DNA of 64,000 bases, from positions 90,137 to 154,136 of the forward strand of contig JACIXZ010000001.1 of NCBI GenBank assembly GCA_014360205.1. Direction: 5' to 3'. Origin of the DNA: Tissierellales bacterium. Its GTDB lineage: Bacteria; Bacillota; Clostridia; Tissierellales; Tissierellaceae. A model generated the notes under the pieces. The model had not been told where the DNA came from. It was given only the letters and a program-made list of their open reading frames with translations, and made no database searches. Of this stretch, positions 28,424 to 37,486 are shown in pieces (position 1 is the first letter of the stretch; the number at the start of each line of letters is the position of its first letter). The translations under genes and the position numbers were made by a program.

Positions 28424-31400
28424 ATGAAAAATTTTAGAATCATGATTGAAAAAAGGGAAGATTTTAATGTAGAGGCTAAAAAACTAAAAAAAGATGCTGA
28501 ATTTCTAGGTATAGAAAAATATGAAGATATAACTGTATTTAATGTTTATGATTTATTTAACGTTGATGAAGAAAAACTAAATGAAATAGTTGAAAAGATT
28601 CTGTTTGAACCAAACATTGACAATATATACTCCGGTGAATTAAATCTAAACAATGGGGAATTGGCTTTTAGATTTGAATACAACAAAGGGCAATTTGACC
28701 CAAGACAAAATGCAACAGAAATACTAATAAATAAATATTTAGGATATAAAGACTCATCTGTAAAAGCTTCAAAGATTATTTTAGCAAAAGGCATGTCAAA
28801 TGAAGACTTCTCTAAATTAAAATCTTACTATATAAATCCAGTAAACTCTAAAGAAGTGCCTCTAAATTTAATAAGTGAAGATAAAGAAGAAATACAACCC
28901 AAAGAGATTGAAATCATAGATGATTTTATTAACTATTCAAAAGATGAATTAATAAGATTTAAAAGTAAATACGATCTTGCACTTGATTTAGAGGATCTCT
29001 TATTTATACAAGATTATTTTAAAAAATCCATGAAAAAACCCACAATTACAGAAATTAAAGTTCTCGATACCTATTGGTCAGATCACTGCAGACATAAGAC
29101 TTTTATGTCGGAGATAACTGAGATAAAGCTTGAAGATGGAGATTATAGGGACTTATTTGAAGATGTGATCAAAGAATATCTTTCATCAAGGGAATTTGTT
29201 CATAATAACAACAAGCCAATATGCTTGATGGATTTAGCAACCATAAACATGAAAGAAATAGAAAAAAATGGGAAATTAACGGACAGAGAAATCTCTGAAG
29301 AAGTAAATGCTGCAAGCATAGAAATTGAAGTTGATGTAGATGGGGAAAAAGAAAAATGGCTTCTGATGTTCAAAAATGAAACACATAATCACCCTACTGA
29401 AATAGAACCATTTGGTGGGGCTGCTACTTGTCTAGGCGGGGGTATTAGAGATCCACTTTCTGGAAGAGGCTATGTTTATCAAGCAATGAGAATTACAGGG
29501 GCAAAAGATCCAAGGACAAAATTTGAAGATACATTGCAAGGGAAACTTCCTCAAAGAAAAATCACTACAATGGCAGCTGAAGGATACAGTTCATATGCGT
29601 ATCAAATCGGTGGAGCCTCTGGATATATAAAAGAATTTTATGATGATGGTTTTGAAGCTAAGAGATTAGAATTAGGTGCTTTAGTAGCTGCAGCGCCAAA
29701 GGATTGGGTAAGAAGAGGCATTCCTAAACCTAATGATCTTGTATTGCTTGTCGGGGGAAAAACTGGAAGAGATGGATTAGGAGCAGCTGTTGGTTCTTCA
29801 GTAGAGCAAAAGAAAGATGCCTTAACTACAGCAGGAGCACAAGTACAAAAGGGAGATCCTCAAATAGAGAGAAAGATTGTGAGACTGTTTAGGAATGAAA
29901 AAGCTTCAAAGATTATAAAACGATGCAATGACTTCGGTGCTGGTGGAGTAGCTGTAGCTGTTGGAGAGTTGGCAGATGGGTTGCTAATTGATCTGGATAA
30001 AGTACCAACTAAATATGAAGGTATGGACGGAACAGAGATAGCTCTATCAGAGTCGCAAGAAAGAATGGCTATAGTTATAGATGAAAATGATTTAGAGGAA
30101 TTTATTAAATTAGCACAAGAAGAAGATTTAGAAGTGGCAGTCATAGCGAAGGTAACCGAAGAAAAGCGAATGAGGATTGTTTGGAAGAACAAAGTAATCG
30201 TAGATTTAGATAGAGAATTTCTTAACACAAGTGGAATTAGGAAAAAAGCTAAAATTCATATTATATCGCCTTCAAAAGAAACTTCAGTTTTCAAAGATAA
30301 AACAAAATCAAATAGTTCAAATGCAGATAGATTTGTCGAAAATTTAAAGGATTTAAATTGCTGTTCGCAAAAAGGATTAATTGAAAGATTTGATAATACA
30401 ATTGGGAAAAATGCTGTAGTTGTTCAACTCGGAGGGAGAGAAAAACTAACACCTCAAGTTGGAATGGCCGCAAAATTGCCTGTTATGGGAAAACACACAA
30501 ATACTGCTTCTATAATGACTTGTGGCTATGATCCGGAAATAGCTAAGTGGAGTACATTCCACGGTGGTTACTATGCTGTAATTGACTCTATAGCAAGAGT
30601 AGTAGCAATGGGAGGGGATTACAAAAGAATTAGATTATCTTTCCAAGAATTCTATGAAAGTTTAGGAGAAGATCCTAAGAAATGGGCTAAACCATTTACA
30701 TCACTTTTGGGAGCATATAAAGTGCAAAAAGAATTGGAAATACCAAGTATTGGCGGGAAAGATAGCATGAGTGGAAGCTTTGAAAATATAAATGTGCCAC
30801 CATCGCTGTTTAGCTTTGCGGTATGTGTTGAAAATAGTGAAAATATAGTTTCTCAAGAATTCAAATCAGCAGATTCTATAGTAATTGAAGTCATGCTAAA
30901 AAGAGATGACAATGATTTAGTAGATTTGGAAAATTTAAAACACAATTACAATTTAATTAAAAAAATAGTTGATGAGAGAAAAGTTCTTTCTTCAAATGTA
31001 ATTGGACACGGAGGAGTTGCAAAAGCAATATTTGAAATGTGCATAGGAAATTGTCTAGGTTTTAAATTTGACAATGACTTTGAAGATATGTATACACCAT
31101 CATTTGGAAATATTTTATTAGAAATTTCAAAAGATAATTTAGGAGATATCTCAAAATTAAATTATAGAGTTGTAGGAACTACACAAAAAGAAAAATGCAT
31201 AAAAATCGGAGAAGAAACACTTGCATTGGATGAATTAAAAAAAGTTTATTTAGGCGTTTTAGAAGATATATTTCCTATAAAAGAAGACATCAAAAAAGAA
31301 GTATCAAATATTGAGTACAAAGGGTCACACTCCATGAAGAGCACTAAGACAATTGCAAAGCCTAGGGTTTTGATACCAATTTTTACAGGCACAAATGGCG

Positions 31401-32146
31401 AATACGACATGATGAGTTCATTTGAAGAATGCGGAGCAGTTGTAAATACATTCGTACTAAAAACATTTAGCACAAATGAAATAAAAAAATCAATTAGGTT
31501 ACTATCTAATTTAGTCAAAGAAACACAAATTCTCGGATTAGCAAATGGATATTTCTTAGGGAATGAGCCTGAAACTGCAGCTAAATTATTGAAGGTCATA
31601 TTCGATGATGAGTATTTAAAAGAATCAGTATATGAATTGCTGTATAAAAATGATGGTCTTATTTTAGGGATAGGTTCAGGCTTTAATGCACTTATTAAAC
31701 TTGGACTTATTGAACATGGCAAGTTTGTTAAACAGAATGAACAATCACCATCGATTGTATACAATTATTCAGGTGATTTCTATTCAAATTTTGCTGATGT
31801 TAAAGTAACTTCAAAGTTGTCGCCTTGGTTTAATGACATGGAGATAGGTTTTGAATACACAGTGCCTATAGCGACAAAAGAAGGAAGAGTGTTCTTGAAA
31901 GACAAAAAAGAATTGATTGAAAAAGGGCAAATATCAACTCAATTTGTAAAGAATGGGGATGCAACATATGATGGCTTATACAATCCAACTGGATCTGAAT
32001 TTGCGATTGAGTCTATGACTAGTCCTGATGGAAGAATATTAGGAACAGTATCTGCAATCGATAGAATTGCTGATGGAATTTACAAAAATATAGAAATTAA
32101 AGGCAAACACAAGATATTTGAATCTGGAGTAAATTACTATAAATAA
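28424..32146 (+). CDS. purL: FGAM synthase (large PurL) with degenerate glutaminase domain
   Basis: Converts FGAR to FGAM with ATP and an amino donor, step 4 of purine synthesis. 1240 residues, full length for the single-chain type: PurS-like N-terminus, linker, duplicated synthase halves, then a C-terminal class I glutaminase. The synthase motifs are sound: YWSDHCRHKTF near residue 215 and ETHNHPTEIEPFGGAATCLGG near 320. The glutaminase is not. The nucleophile elbow reads LGIGSGFNAL where the family has LGICNGFQAL, putting Gly1084 in place of the catalytic Cys. IPVSHGEGRF has become VPIATKEGRV, so Thr1151 replaces His; Glu1153 is kept. The fold is retained but glutamine hydrolysis should be impossible, implying use of free ammonia or a separate donor. 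ATG start after AGGAGG. Confidence 0.93.
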   Translation: MKNFRIMIEKREDFNVEAKKLKKDAEFLGIEKYEDITVFNVYDLFNVDEEKLNEIVEKILFEPNIDNIYSGELNLNNGELAFRFEYNKGQFDPRQNATEILINKYLGYKDSSVKASKIILAKGMSNEDFSKLKSYYINPVNSKEVPLNLISEDKEEIQPKEIEIIDDFINYSKDELIRFKSKYDLALDLEDLLFIQDYFKKSMKKPTITEIKVLDTYWSDHCRHKTFMSEITEIKLEDGDYRDLFEDVIKEYLSSREFVHNNNKPICLMDLATINMKEIEKNGKLTDREISEEVNAASIEIEVDVDGEKEKWLLMFKNETHNHPTEIEPFGGAATCLGGGIRDPLSGRGYVYQAMRITGAKDPRTKFEDTLQGKLPQRKITTMAAEGYSSYAYQIGGASGYIKEFYDDGFEAKRLELGALVAAAPKDWVRRGIPKPNDLVLLVGGKTGRDGLGAAVGSSVEQKKDALTTAGAQVQKGDPQIERKIVRLFRNEKASKIIKRCNDFGAGGVAVAVGELADGLLIDLDKVPTKYEGMDGTEIALSESQERMAIVIDENDLEEFIKLAQEEDLEVAVIAKVTEEKRMRIVWKNKVIVDLDREFLNTSGIRKKAKIHIISPSKETSVFKDKTKSNSSNADRFVENLKDLNCCSQKGLIERFDNTIGKNAVVVQLGGREKLTPQVGMAAKLPVMGKHTNTASIMTCGYDPEIAKWSTFHGGYYAVIDSIARVVAMGGDYKRIRLSFQEFYESLGEDPKKWAKPFTSLLGAYKVQKELEIPSIGGKDSMSGSFENINVPPSLFSFAVCVENSENIVSQEFKSADSIVIEVMLKRDDNDLVDLENLKHNYNLIKKIVDERKVLSSNVIGHGGVAKAIFEMCIGNCLGFKFDNDFEDMYTPSFGNILLEISKDNLGDISKLNYRVVGTTQKEKCIKIGEETLALDELKKVYLGVLEDIFPIKEDIKKEVSNIEYKGSHSMKSTKTIAKPRVLIPIFTGTNGEYDMMSSFEECGAVVNTFVLKTFSTNEIKKSIRLLSNLVKETQILGLANGYFLGNEPETAAKLLKVIFDDEYLKESVYELLYKNDGLILGIGSGFNALIKLGLIEHGKFVKQNEQSPSIVYNYSGDFYSNFADVKVTSKLSPWFNDMEIGFEYTVPIATKEGRVFLKDKKELIEKGQISTQFVKNGDATYDGLYNPTGSEFAIESMTSPDGRILGTVSAIDRIADGIYKNIEIKGKHKIFESGVNYYK

Positions 32147-32159
32147 TGGAGGGATAACT

Positions 32160-32642
32160 ATGAAAGTTGCAATAGTTATGGGAAGTAAATCAGATATAAA
32201 AATAGCTATGGAAGCAAAGGAAGTATTAGATAGCTTTGGAATCGAAAACGAAATGAGAGTCATATCAGCACACAGAACTCCTAGGATAGCAATTGAATTT
32301 GCTGAAAGACTAGAGGAAAATGGATTCGATTTGGTAATAGCAATAGCAGGGAAAGCCGCTCATTTAGCAGGTGTATTAGCTAGCCTAACAATATTACCTG
32401 TAATAGGTGTACCAGCAAAATCATCAACTTTAGATGGAATAGATTCACTTCTTTCAACAGTACAGATGCCTAAAGGAATACCAGTTGCAACAGTTGCGAT
32501 AGATGGTGGTTATAATGCAGGGATATTATCGGCAGAAATTTTATCAATCAGGGATAATGATTTAAGAAATAAATTAAAATCTCACAAAGAAAAACTAAAA
32601 TTAGAAACGATTAAAAACGATGAAGAAATAAGTAAATTATGA
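32160..32642 (+). CDS. purE: 5-(carboxyamino)imidazole ribonucleotide mutase / AIR carboxylase-type PurE
   Basis: Forms CAIR, the substrate of PurC. 160 residues with the PurE signature: IVMGSKSDIKIAME at the start, ISAHRTPRIA near residue 37, AGKAAHLAGVLAS near 66 (GKAAH where many class I enzymes have GGAAH), then DSLLSTVQMPKGIPVATVA. No purK follows, so N5-CAIR would have to come from elsewhere, or the enzyme works with AIR and CO2 in a CO2-rich cell. ATG start after GGAGGG, 13 bp behind purL. The 3' end lies against the purF ribosome site. Confidence 0.93.
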   Translation: MKVAIVMGSKSDIKIAMEAKEVLDSFGIENEMRVISAHRTPRIAIEFAERLEENGFDLVIAIAGKAAHLAGVLASLTILPVIGVPAKSSTLDGIDSLLSTVQMPKGIPVATVAIDGGYNAGILSAEILSIRDNDLRNKLKSHKEKLKLETIKNDEEISKL

Positions 32643-32656
32643 TAGGAGGACCTGAT

Positions 32657-34009
32657 TTGAGCGGAATAATAGGAGTTTTCAGCAAAAACAATAAAGAAGT
32701 TTCAAAATATATTTATTACGGCCTTTATGCACTACAGCATAGAGGCCAAGCAAGTGCGGGCATTTCAATAAATAACAATGGATTCATAGATTATGAAAAG
32801 AATTTAGGCTTAGTTGGTGATGTTTTCACAAAAGAAGTCATGGAACGACTAAAAGGCGATATTGCAATAGGCCAAGTAAGATATGCTTCTTATTCTGAAA
32901 AGAATACAAAATCCAATTCAGAACCACTAGTAGTAGGATATAGAAAAGGTGCTTTGTCAATTTGTATGGATGGAGCGATTGAAAATTACGAAACATTAAG
33001 AGAAAAATTTGAAGAAAGTGGACATATATTTCAAACTGATTTATCTGTAGAAGTTATTGCATCTTTGATTGCAAAATATCATAAAGATAGTTTAACATAT
33101 GCTATAAAAATGGCACTAGACGAAGTCAATGGCTCTTATTCACTTATTATAATGACTAAAGATTCGCTGATTGCTGCAAGAGATCCACATGGAATTAGAC
33201 CACTTTCAATTGGAAAAGTTGGAGATGACTTCATTATCTCATCAGAAACATGTGCTATTGAATGTATTGGAGGAGAATTTATAAGGGATTGCGATCCCGG
33301 TGAAATAGTGATTATTGATGATAATGGAATTAGAAGCGAGAAGCTTCAAAGTAAAAAAAGAGCATTATGCATATTTGAATTAGTGTATTTAGCAAGGCCT
33401 GATAGCTATATAGACAACAGATATGTATATACATCAAGATTTAATACTGGTGAAATTCTTTACACAGAATACCCCACAAAAGCTGATGTAGTAATTGGAG
33501 CTCCCGATTCAGGAACAGTTGCTGCAATTGGTTATGCCAAGAAATCTCAAATACCATACACTGAGGGTATAATAAAAAATAGATATATCGGAAGAACTTT
33601 TATTGAACCAACTCAAGACATAAGAGAAGAAGGGGTGAGAATAAAATTAAACCCCTTAACTTCGAATATAAAAGGAAAAGATTTGATATTAGTAGATGAT
33701 TCAATTGTCAGAGGAACGACTATCAAAAGAACTGTAGAAATGTTAAGAAAAGCAGGAGCTAAAAGTGTACATGTAAGAATTGCTTCACCTCCTGTAAAAC
33801 ACAGTTGTTTTTTAGGGGTGGACACACCAAATGAAGAGAATTTAATAGCAAATTACATGACAGTAGAAGAAATCAGAAAAGCTATAAACGCTGACTCTCT
33901 ATATTTTATATCGCTTGAAGGCTTAGTAAAAGCAGCTGGTGGAGAAAATGGGTTTTGCAAAGGCTGTTTTACTGGGGATTATCCAGTAAAAAGATCAAAG
34001 TCCAGCTAA
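32657..34009 (+). CDS. purF: Amidophosphoribosyltransferase with Ser replacing the catalytic Cys
   Basis: First committed purine step: PRPP to phosphoribosylamine. 450 residues from TTG 32657, seven bases after AGGAGG. The N-terminus is M-S-G-I-I-G-V-F; in the family it is (propeptide)-C-G-V-F-G, where Cys1 is the glutaminase nucleophile. Here codon 2 is AGC, Ser. The pocket is altered too: HNG has become MDG (Asp105), and the SDTE motif has become LSVE. Arg of GQVRYAS is kept. The PRPP loop LVDDSIVRGTT and the Cys residues of the B. subtilis-type Fe-S cluster (ALCIFE, HSCFLG, FCKGCF) are intact. Probably an ammonia-dependent enzyme. The IS110 element follows 100 bp later. Confidence 0.93.
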   Translation: MSGIIGVFSKNNKEVSKYIYYGLYALQHRGQASAGISINNNGFIDYEKNLGLVGDVFTKEVMERLKGDIAIGQVRYASYSEKNTKSNSEPLVVGYRKGALSICMDGAIENYETLREKFEESGHIFQTDLSVEVIASLIAKYHKDSLTYAIKMALDEVNGSYSLIIMTKDSLIAARDPHGIRPLSIGKVGDDFIISSETCAIECIGGEFIRDCDPGEIVIIDDNGIRSEKLQSKKRALCIFELVYLARPDSYIDNRYVYTSRFNTGEILYTEYPTKADVVIGAPDSGTVAAIGYAKKSQIPYTEGIIKNRYIGRTFIEPTQDIREEGVRIKLNPLTSNIKGKDLILVDDSIVRGTTIKRTVEMLRKAGAKSVHVRIASPPVKHSCFLGVDTPNEENLIANYMTVEEIRKAINADSLYFISLEGLVKAAGGENGFCKGCFTGDYPVKRSKSS

Positions 34010-34125
34010 GAAATGTCAATAGTTAAAATAAAAATATTTTAAATTTGTGCTGGGCTAAAAAAGGGTAACATTAATAAGCCCTTTGAGAATATCTCAAAAA
34101 GAAAGAAACAAGTTATGGATTTACT

Positions 34126-35433
34126 TTATGCAGCTTTATCGCATTTAGCTTTTAAGTAATTCGTTTGATGTTCTTTTGGTGTGATGATTGAAAATTCTTT
34201 CTCATCACGAAGCATTGCAAATACAATGTTACAGACTTTATGCATAACGGCACCTAGAGCAACCATTTTGGGTTTTGACTGGCATTTCTTTAAATAGTAA
34301 TCACGTAATACAGGATTTTTTGCTGAACCATCTTTGTTCTTGCTGATGCTAATTAGAGCCATTGTATGTAGGACTCTTCTTGCAATCCTGGAGCCGCGTT
34401 TTGACATAGAGATTTTGGTGCCTTCATATTTACCAGATTGTTTTACTGCAGGATCTAATCCAAAGTAAGCAAAAAGTTGTTTAGGTGAGTGAAATGCTGA
34501 GAAATCTCCGATTTCACCCATTAGGCTTACAGCAGATAAAAATCCAGCTCCTTTGTAAGATTCAATCAGATGAATTTGCTTTACAAAATCAGTAGTTTCA
34601 TTAGCATCAACCAATTCATGCATATCAGAAAGAATGGCTGATATTTCATCATCATAATTTCTAATGAGGCGAATATACAAGCGAATTCGTTTGAAGTTAC
34701 TGCTTACGGAATAACCAAAGATACTTGCATCATTTGCTGCTTGTATTATGGCATTATACTTAGTCTCAGCATATGTAAGTCCAAATCTTGCAGTAGACCT
34801 TATGGAATCGATAATCTCATCCTTTGAAGCATTTAGAAATGCTTCTGGTGAAGTATATTTTTCCAATAAGGTCAGAGATGTATTTGTAGTTATTTTAGAA
34901 AAGATTTTTAAATACTGCGGAAATACCATTCGCAGTTCGCCCTGTAGTTTATTCACATAAGCAGAGCGGTTGTCCATTAGATCATAATACTCTCTAGAAA
35001 GATTTCTTAAATTGAGAGCTAGGTCGGATGGCATAAGGGATAACTTTAAATCTGGTTTTAGACCAACTAAGGCAGTCTTTTTTGAATCAAAACGATCATT
35101 ATGTACTTTCCTAATGTTAATATTTGTGCTATTCTTAGTGATGATAGGATTGATAACAGAGCAGTTAAAACCCTTATCACGAAGATAGCAGAAGAGTGGG
35201 TAATGATAAATTCCCGTAGATTCCAGAAAGATGCGACTTTCTAAGGAATACAGCTCCTCTGCTTCTTTTATTTTAGATACAGCTAAGCTTAGGGAATTTA
35301 AATCAGAATGTAGGATTTTAAACGGCTTTCCTACAAAGGTTTGGTTAGGTAGTGCAATAGACATCCAACTGAAGTCTGCACCAACATCAATACCAACCGA
35401 AATAAATAAATTTTCAAATAAAATGTTTGACAT
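34126..35433 (-). CDS. IS110-family DEDD transposase
   Basis: 435 residues from ATG 35433, which follows AAAGGAGC; the longer open frame to 35535 lacks a site. The N-terminal RuvC-like DEDD domain has VGIDVGADFSW (Asp), FLESTGIYH (Glu) and VHNDRFDSKKTALVGL (two Asp). The C-terminal Tnp_IS116 domain has YKGAGFLSAVSLMGEIGDF, then KYEGTKISMSKRGSRIARRVL carrying the conserved Ser nucleophile region. All catalytic features look intact. The family uses a bridge RNA to choose target and donor. The element interrupts the purine operon in antisense orientation, and its transcript could interfere with purM-D. Confidence 0.93.
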   Translation of the reverse strand: MSNILFENLFISVGIDVGADFSWMSIALPNQTFVGKPFKILHSDLNSLSLAVSKIKEAEELYSLESRIFLESTGIYHYPLFCYLRDKGFNCSVINPIITKNSTNINIRKVHNDRFDSKKTALVGLKPDLKLSLMPSDLALNLRNLSREYYDLMDNRSAYVNKLQGELRMVFPQYLKIFSKITTNTSLTLLEKYTSPEAFLNASKDEIIDSIRSTARFGLTYAETKYNAIIQAANDASIFGYSVSSNFKRIRLYIRLIRNYDDEISAILSDMHELVDANETTDFVKQIHLIESYKGAGFLSAVSLMGEIGDFSAFHSPKQLFAYFGLDPAVKQSGKYEGTKISMSKRGSRIARRVLHTMALISISKNKDGSAKNPVLRDYYLKKCQSKPKMVALGAVMHKVCNIVFAMLRDEKEFSIITPKEHQTNYLKAKCDKAA

Positions 35434-35640
35434 GAGCAATAGCTCCTTTCTGATAGGAATCCATTTCCATCTAATGAGTACACAACCTTGCGAGTTATAC
35501 GGGTATAGCCTGTGGCTCCCAACCAGCTGAATCATAAAACCTCATTGAATGGACTAATTGACTTTTTTATAGGTATGGGTCAGTAGAAACTGACTTCCCA
35601 AGGAGGATTACATTGTTTGTCCTATCCTTAATAATTATAC
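35434..35640 (-). ncRNA. Candidate bridge RNA region of the IS110 element
   Basis: By analogy with IS110-group elements, the non-coding DNA upstream of the transposase should encode a structured guide RNA. On the minus strand it has a stable GTCAGT-TTCT-ACTGAC hairpin and several short GC-containing stems in an otherwise AT-rich setting. No loop could be matched to target or donor sequence by eye, so this is a position-based suggestion only. Confidence 0.35.
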
Positions 35641-35807
35641 CTTATGAAACAACTGGAGTCTATCTGGAAGCCGTCAGGCATGATAATTAAGTTAAATAAT
35701 ATCTGATAAAGGGAGAATACCTTCTTCTATTATCGGATATGAAAAATTATAAATAATAGGTGAGTAGCCTTAGTGGCTATATCATCATTATACAAGGAGG
35801 AATAAAA

Positions 35808-36839
35808 ATGCCTATTGACTACAAAGCATCAGGAGTAGATGTAGATGCTGCGAACAAAGAAGTAGATCTGTTAAAAGATATAGTTAAAAAGACCTATATA
35901 AAAGGTGTGCTCTCAGAATTAGGAGGGTTCTCAGGACTATTTGAAATAGATACTAATGAGTATAAAAATCCAGTCTTAGTATCTGGAACAGATGGAGTAG
36001 GTACAAAATTGAAATTAGCTTTTATGATGGATAAACACGACACAGTAGGCATAGACTGTGTGGCAATGTGCGTAAACGATGTTTTATGTCAAGGTGCAAA
36101 GCCACTATTTTTTCTTGACTATATTGCTACTGGGAAATTGATCCCTGAGAAGATGGCGCAGATTGTTTCAGGAGTAGCAAAGGGTTGTTTAGATAGTGGA
36201 TGTGCATTAATAGGCGGAGAAACTGCAGAAATGCCAGGATTTTATAAAGATGGCGAATATGACATCGCTGGATTTTGTGTCGGAGTAGTAGATAAACAAA
36301 AAATAGTTACAGGCGAAAATATTAAACCAAACGATTTGATTTTGGGACTTCCTTCATCAGGAGTTCATAGCAATGGATTTTCTCTTGTTAGAAAATTATT
36401 TTTTGAAGACAACAATTTCAAAATTGATTGTTATATAGAAGAATTTGGGAAGACATTAGGCGAAGAGTTATTGACTCCAACTCGAATTTATGTAAAAGAG
36501 ATATTAGATTTGATGAAGAGTTATGAAATTAAAGCAATGAGCCATATTACAGGTGGGGGTTTCTATGAAAACATTCCAAGGATGTTAAAAGAAGGGTTAA
36601 AAGCCAAGATAGATATGAGTGAATTTAATACACCTTCAGTATTTAGATACATACAAAAACTTGGTGAAATTGACATGAGAGAAATGTATAGGACTTTTAA
36701 TATGGGAATTGGCTTGGTGATGGTGGTTGATAAAGAAGTTGCATCTAAGATAATATCGCTTTATGAATCAAGGGGCGAAAAAATTTATGCAATAGGTGAA
36801 ATAATAGAAGGAGAGAGAGGCATAGATCTATGTCTTTAA
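35808..36839 (+). CDS. purM: AIR synthetase (phosphoribosylformylglycinamidine cyclo-ligase)
   Basis: Closes the imidazole ring: FGAM plus ATP gives AIR. 343 residues. The N-terminus is [13 protein letters not shown], followed by [16 protein letters not shown], the ligand loop [23 protein letters not shown] near residue 82, [11 protein letters not shown], and [19 protein letters not shown] 35808 follows CAAGGAGG; a longer in-frame start at 35760 is rejected. First gene after the IS110 insertion. It overlaps purN by 10 nt, and all later genes are closely packed, so the promoter for this half must come from upstream readthrough or near the element end. Confidence 0.96.
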   Translation: MPIDYKASGVDVDAANKEVDLLKDIVKKTYIKGVLSELGGFSGLFEIDTNEYKNPVLVSGTDGVGTKLKLAFMMDKHDTVGIDCVAMCVNDVLCQGAKPLFFLDYIATGKLIPEKMAQIVSGVAKGCLDSGCALIGGETAEMPGFYKDGEYDIAGFCVGVVDKQKIVTGENIKPNDLILGLPSSGVHSNGFSLVRKLFFEDNNFKIDCYIEEFGKTLGEELLTPTRIYVKEILDLMKSYEIKAMSHITGGGFYENIPRMLKEGLKAKIDMSEFNTPSVFRYIQKLGEIDMREMYRTFNMGIGLVMVVDKEVASKIISLYESRGEKIYAIGEIIEGERGIDLCL

Positions 36840-37486
36840 AAAAAATAGCTGTATTGATATCGGGTGGAGGCACAAATTTGCAAGCCATAATTGATGCTAT
36901 TTTAGAAAAAAAGATAAATGCAGATATTAAAATTGTCATATCCAATAGAGAAGATGCTTATGGACTTGTAAGAGCTCAAAAACATGGAATTAAAAATATG
37001 TTTATAAGTTCAAAAAATCTAACTGATGAAGAATACAGCAAAAAATTATTAGAGATATTTAAACAAGAAGAGATAGATTTTGTAGTATTAGCAGGTTTTT
37101 TAAAAATACTCTCTAAAGATTTAGTGATGCAATATAAGAATAAGATCATAAACATTCATCCATCACTTATCCCTAGTTTTTGTGGTAGAGGATATTATGG
37201 TATTAAAGTTCATGAAAAGGCGATTGAATATGGTGTTAAAGTATCAGGAGCTACTGTCCATTTTGTTGATGAAACTGCGGATACAGGGCCAATTATTGAG
37301 CAAAAAGCAGTAGATGTTGACGATTTTGACTCACCTAACTTTTTGCAACAAAAGGTATTGGAGATAGAACACGAGATATTGGTATCGTCACTTGAAAAGC
37401 TCTGCAATGACGAACTTGTAGTGATTGGTAGAAGAGTTATTAAAAGAGGAGGCAAAGATGAAAAGAGCATTGATAAGCGTTTATAA
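36830..37486 (+). CDS. purN: GAR transformylase
   Basis: Transfers formyl from 10-formyl-THF to GAR, step 3 of the pathway. 218 residues. [14 protein letters not shown] near residue 10, LAGFLKIL near 89, the catalytic triad region with [11 protein letters not shown] (Asn and His), and [16 protein letters not shown] (Asp) are typical. ATG start overlapping purM by 10 nt, behind GGAGAGAG. Its end overlaps purH by 29 nt. Depends on formyl-THF made by the Fhs encoded 2.9 kb downstream. Confidence 0.95.
   Translation: MSLKKIAVLISGGGTNLQAIIDAILEKKINADIKIVISNREDAYGLVRAQKHGIKNMFISSKNLTDEEYSKKLLEIFKQEEIDFVVLAGFLKILSKDLVMQYKNKIINIHPSLIPSFCGRGYYGIKVHEKAIEYGVKVSGATVHFVDETADTGPIIEQKAVDVDDFDSPNFLQQKVLEIEHEILVSSLEKLCNDELVVIGRRVIKRGGKDEKSIDKRL

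Larger units (their letters stand above)
34010..35807 (-). mobile_element. IS110-family element inside the purine operon, ends not resolved
   Basis: A transposase on the opposite strand, with non-coding flanks, splits purF from purM. IS110 elements usually lack inverted repeats, so the ends cannot be fixed; they lie within the outer limits given. The 374-bp stretch 35434-35807 has no gene. Its part nearest the transposase is the upstream non-coding end, where IS110-group elements encode a bridge RNA. It contains hairpins such as GTCAGT/ACTGAC on the minus strand near 35583-35598, and ATATC-GATAA with TTATC-GATAT near 35698-35740, which may be host sequence. A closely related empty site would define the boundaries. 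Confidence 0.7.

Noticed and set aside
31246-31764. Antisense open frame of 172 codons over purL
   Set aside because: Shadow frame; the sense strand is the well-supported PurL glutaminase domain.
32639-32656. Upstream start for PurF that might supply a Cys or propeptide
   Set aside because: The six extra codons (MIGGPD) hold no Cys and lie in the ribosome site, overlapping the purE stop.
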